Source of the DNA: Burkholderiales bacterium
GTDB taxonomy: Bacteria; Pseudomonadota; Gammaproteobacteria; Burkholderiales; SG8-39
Reading direction: 5' to 3'
Assembly: GCA_029266935.1 (NCBI GenBank)
Contig: JAQSVY010000028.1
Location: forward strand, 1 to 9,784
DNA: 9,784 nucleotides
The notes beneath the pieces were generated by a model that saw only the letters and a list, made by a program, of their open reading frames with translations, ran no database searches and had not been told where the DNA came from. Below are positions 8,703 to 9,784 of this stretch, one piece after another. Positions within the stretch are counted from its first letter, which is position 1, and each line of letters begins with the position of its first letter. The position numbers were made by a program, and so were the translations under genes.

Positions 8703-9784
8703 CCCGTAAGCTCACGGCCGATCACGAGCCGCTGAATGTCGCTCGCGCCCTCGTAGATCTGCGTGACGCGCACGTCGCGCCAGAGCCGCTCCACCGGGAA
8801 GTCGGCGACGTAGCCGTAGCCGCCGTGGATCTGCATCGCGTCCGAGCAGACTTTCTCCGCCATCTCGGAGGCGAAGAGCTTTGCCATCGAGGCCTCCTTG
8901 ATGCACGGCTGCCGGGCGTCGCGCAGCCGCGCGGCGTGCAGATAGAGCTGCCGCGCCGCTTCCACCTGGGTCGCCATGTCGGCGAGGCGGAAGTTGACTG
9001 CCTGGTGCTCCGACAGGACTTTGCCCATGCTCTTTCGCTCGCGAGCGTAGGCGAGCGCGGCTTCCAGGGCCGTGCGTGCCACGCCGGTCGCCTGCGCGGC
9101 GACGTTGATGCGTCCCGACTCGAGGTTGGCCAGCGCGATGCGATAGCCGCCGCCTTCCTGTCCGAGCAGGTGGTCGGCTGGGACCTTGCAGTTCTCGAGC
9201 ACGATCTGCGCTGTGTCGGATGCCCGCTGGCCGGTCTTCTCCTCGATGCGCGCAACGATGTACCCCGGGGTCTTCGTCGGCACGAGAAAGGCGCTGATGC
9301 CTTTCTTGCCGGCGTTGCTGTCGGTCACCGCGAAGACCACGGCCACGTCCGCGGTCTTGCCGGAGGTGATGAACTGCTTCACGCCGTTGATCACGTAATG
9401 CTCGCCGCGCCTCTCGGCGCGCGTCGTGATGGCGGCGGCGTCCGAGCCGACCTGCGGCTCCGTCAGTGCGAAAGCGCCCAGGGCTTTCCCCGAGCAAAGA
9501 GACTTCAGATAGCCGTGCTTTTGCTGCTCGCTGCCGTAGCCGGCGATGATGTTGGCTACGAGGTTGTTCACCATCACGATGGTGCAGCTGGCGCAATCGC
9601 CCGCCGCGATCTCCTCGCAGGCGACGGCGAGCGACGTGTAGTCGAGCCCGGCGCCGCCCCATTCCTCGGCGATGGCGACGCCAGACAGCCCCATTGCGAA
9701 GAGGCCTTGCAGCGCCTCGCGCGGAAAGGTCTTGTCGCGGTCCCAGCTCGCGGCGTGCGGCGCTAGCTGCTCGCGCGCGAAGCG
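8699..9784 (-). CDS. Acyl-CoA dehydrogenase in the liuA position, short-chain/branched type (5' end outside window)
   Basis: The frame is open from the window edge to TGA 8699-8701, giving 361 visible residues that begin [11 protein letters not shown]. About 15-25 N-terminal residues are missing, judged from the family length of about 380. An ATG at 9694 is internal: the residues before it match the normal N-terminal helices. The enzyme is a flavoprotein that dehydrogenates an acyl-CoA at the alpha-beta bond and passes electrons to ETF. The first family signature, LTEPQVGSD, is at about 107-115, and the second, [20 protein letters not shown], at about 318-337. The catalytic base position of short-chain and medium-chain enzymes is Glu345 in IYEGASDIQ (codon 8750-8752). 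The residue matching human isovaleryl-CoA dehydrogenase Glu254 is Gly224 (codon 9113-9115). By operon position it should be isovaleryl-CoA dehydrogenase; by active-site pattern it is like 2-methylbutyryl-, isobutyryl- or butyryl-CoA dehydrogenase. I therefore give no symbol. The stop overlaps the liuB start. Confidence 0.92.
   Translation of the reverse strand, partial: RFAREQLAPHAASWDRDKTFPREALQGLFAMGLSGVAIAEEWGGAGLDYTSLAVACEEIAAGDCASCTIVMVNNLVANIIAGYGSEQQKHGYLKSLCSGKALGAFALTEPQVGSDAAAITTRAERRGEHYVINGVKQFITSGKTADVAVVFAVTDSNAGKKGISAFLVPTKTPGYIVARIEEKTGQRASDTAQIVLENCKVPADHLLGQEGGGYRIALANLESGRINVAAQATGVARTALEAALAYARERKSMGKVLSEHQAVNFRLADMATQVEAARQLYLHAARLRDARQPCIKEASMAKLFASEMAEKVCSDAMQIHGGYGYVADFPVERLWRDVRVTQIYEGASDIQRLVIGRELTG

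Noticed and set aside
7114..8715. The long upstream extension of the OsmC frame across liuB
   Set aside because: The residues are low-complexity Arg/Gly/Ala, and homology begins only at the GTG at 7113. It is not a fusion protein.
6732..8735. A 667-codon open frame on the + strand opposite the OsmC gene and liuB
   Set aside because: It has the composition of a shadow frame with no recognisable motif; the - strand genes explain the whole stretch.

Overview
The window is GC-rich by eye, roughly two thirds G+C. It is packed with genes: neighbouring frames touch, overlap by a few bases or are a few bases apart, and no intergenic stretch exceeds 10 bases. Gene content, codon use and protein style suggest a betaproteobacterium (Burkholderiales-like or relative), probably chromosomal. 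This is judged from sequence resemblance only. I saw no RNA genes, insertion sequences, CRISPR arrays or phage genes.

Left end, + strand (2-1492): the 3' part of a phenylacetate-CoA-ligase-like adenylating enzyme. After a 9-base gap and a strong Shine-Dalgarno follows a lipoprotein with a metallo-beta-lactamase fold.

Middle (1489-2917): a DsbA-like 2-hydroxychromene-2-carboxylate isomerase family gene on the - strand. It is interlocked at its 3' end (shared CTAG) with the lipoprotein gene and at its 5' end (shared CATG) with a + strand crotonase-family gene.

Right two thirds, - strand, transcribed from right to left (9784 to 2879): a leucine/isovalerate catabolic (liu) operon. The order is acyl-CoA dehydrogenase (5' end off the window), methylcrotonyl-CoA carboxylase carboxyltransferase subunit (liuB), OsmC-family protein, methylglutaconyl-CoA hydratase (liuC), biotin-containing methylcrotonyl-CoA carboxylase subunit (liuD), HMG-CoA lyase (liuE), and a tiny DUF1289 protein with a TTG start. 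Together liuB/liuD carboxylate 3-methylcrotonyl-CoA, liuC hydrates 3-methylglutaconyl-CoA to HMG-CoA, and liuE cleaves it to acetyl-CoA and acetoacetate.

The points most worth a second look are these. The dehydrogenase in the liuA position has the short-chain-type catalytic Glu and lacks the one diagnostic of isovaleryl-CoA dehydrogenase. The two crotonases each keep a different one of the two classical catalytic glutamates. A two-cysteine OsmC protein is embedded in the operon. A 63-residue four-cysteine protein is easily missed. The start-on-start and stop-on-stop overlaps leave no room for ordinary promoters or terminators. I found no convincing wholly new system: most of the window is recognisable central catabolism with some unusual architecture.
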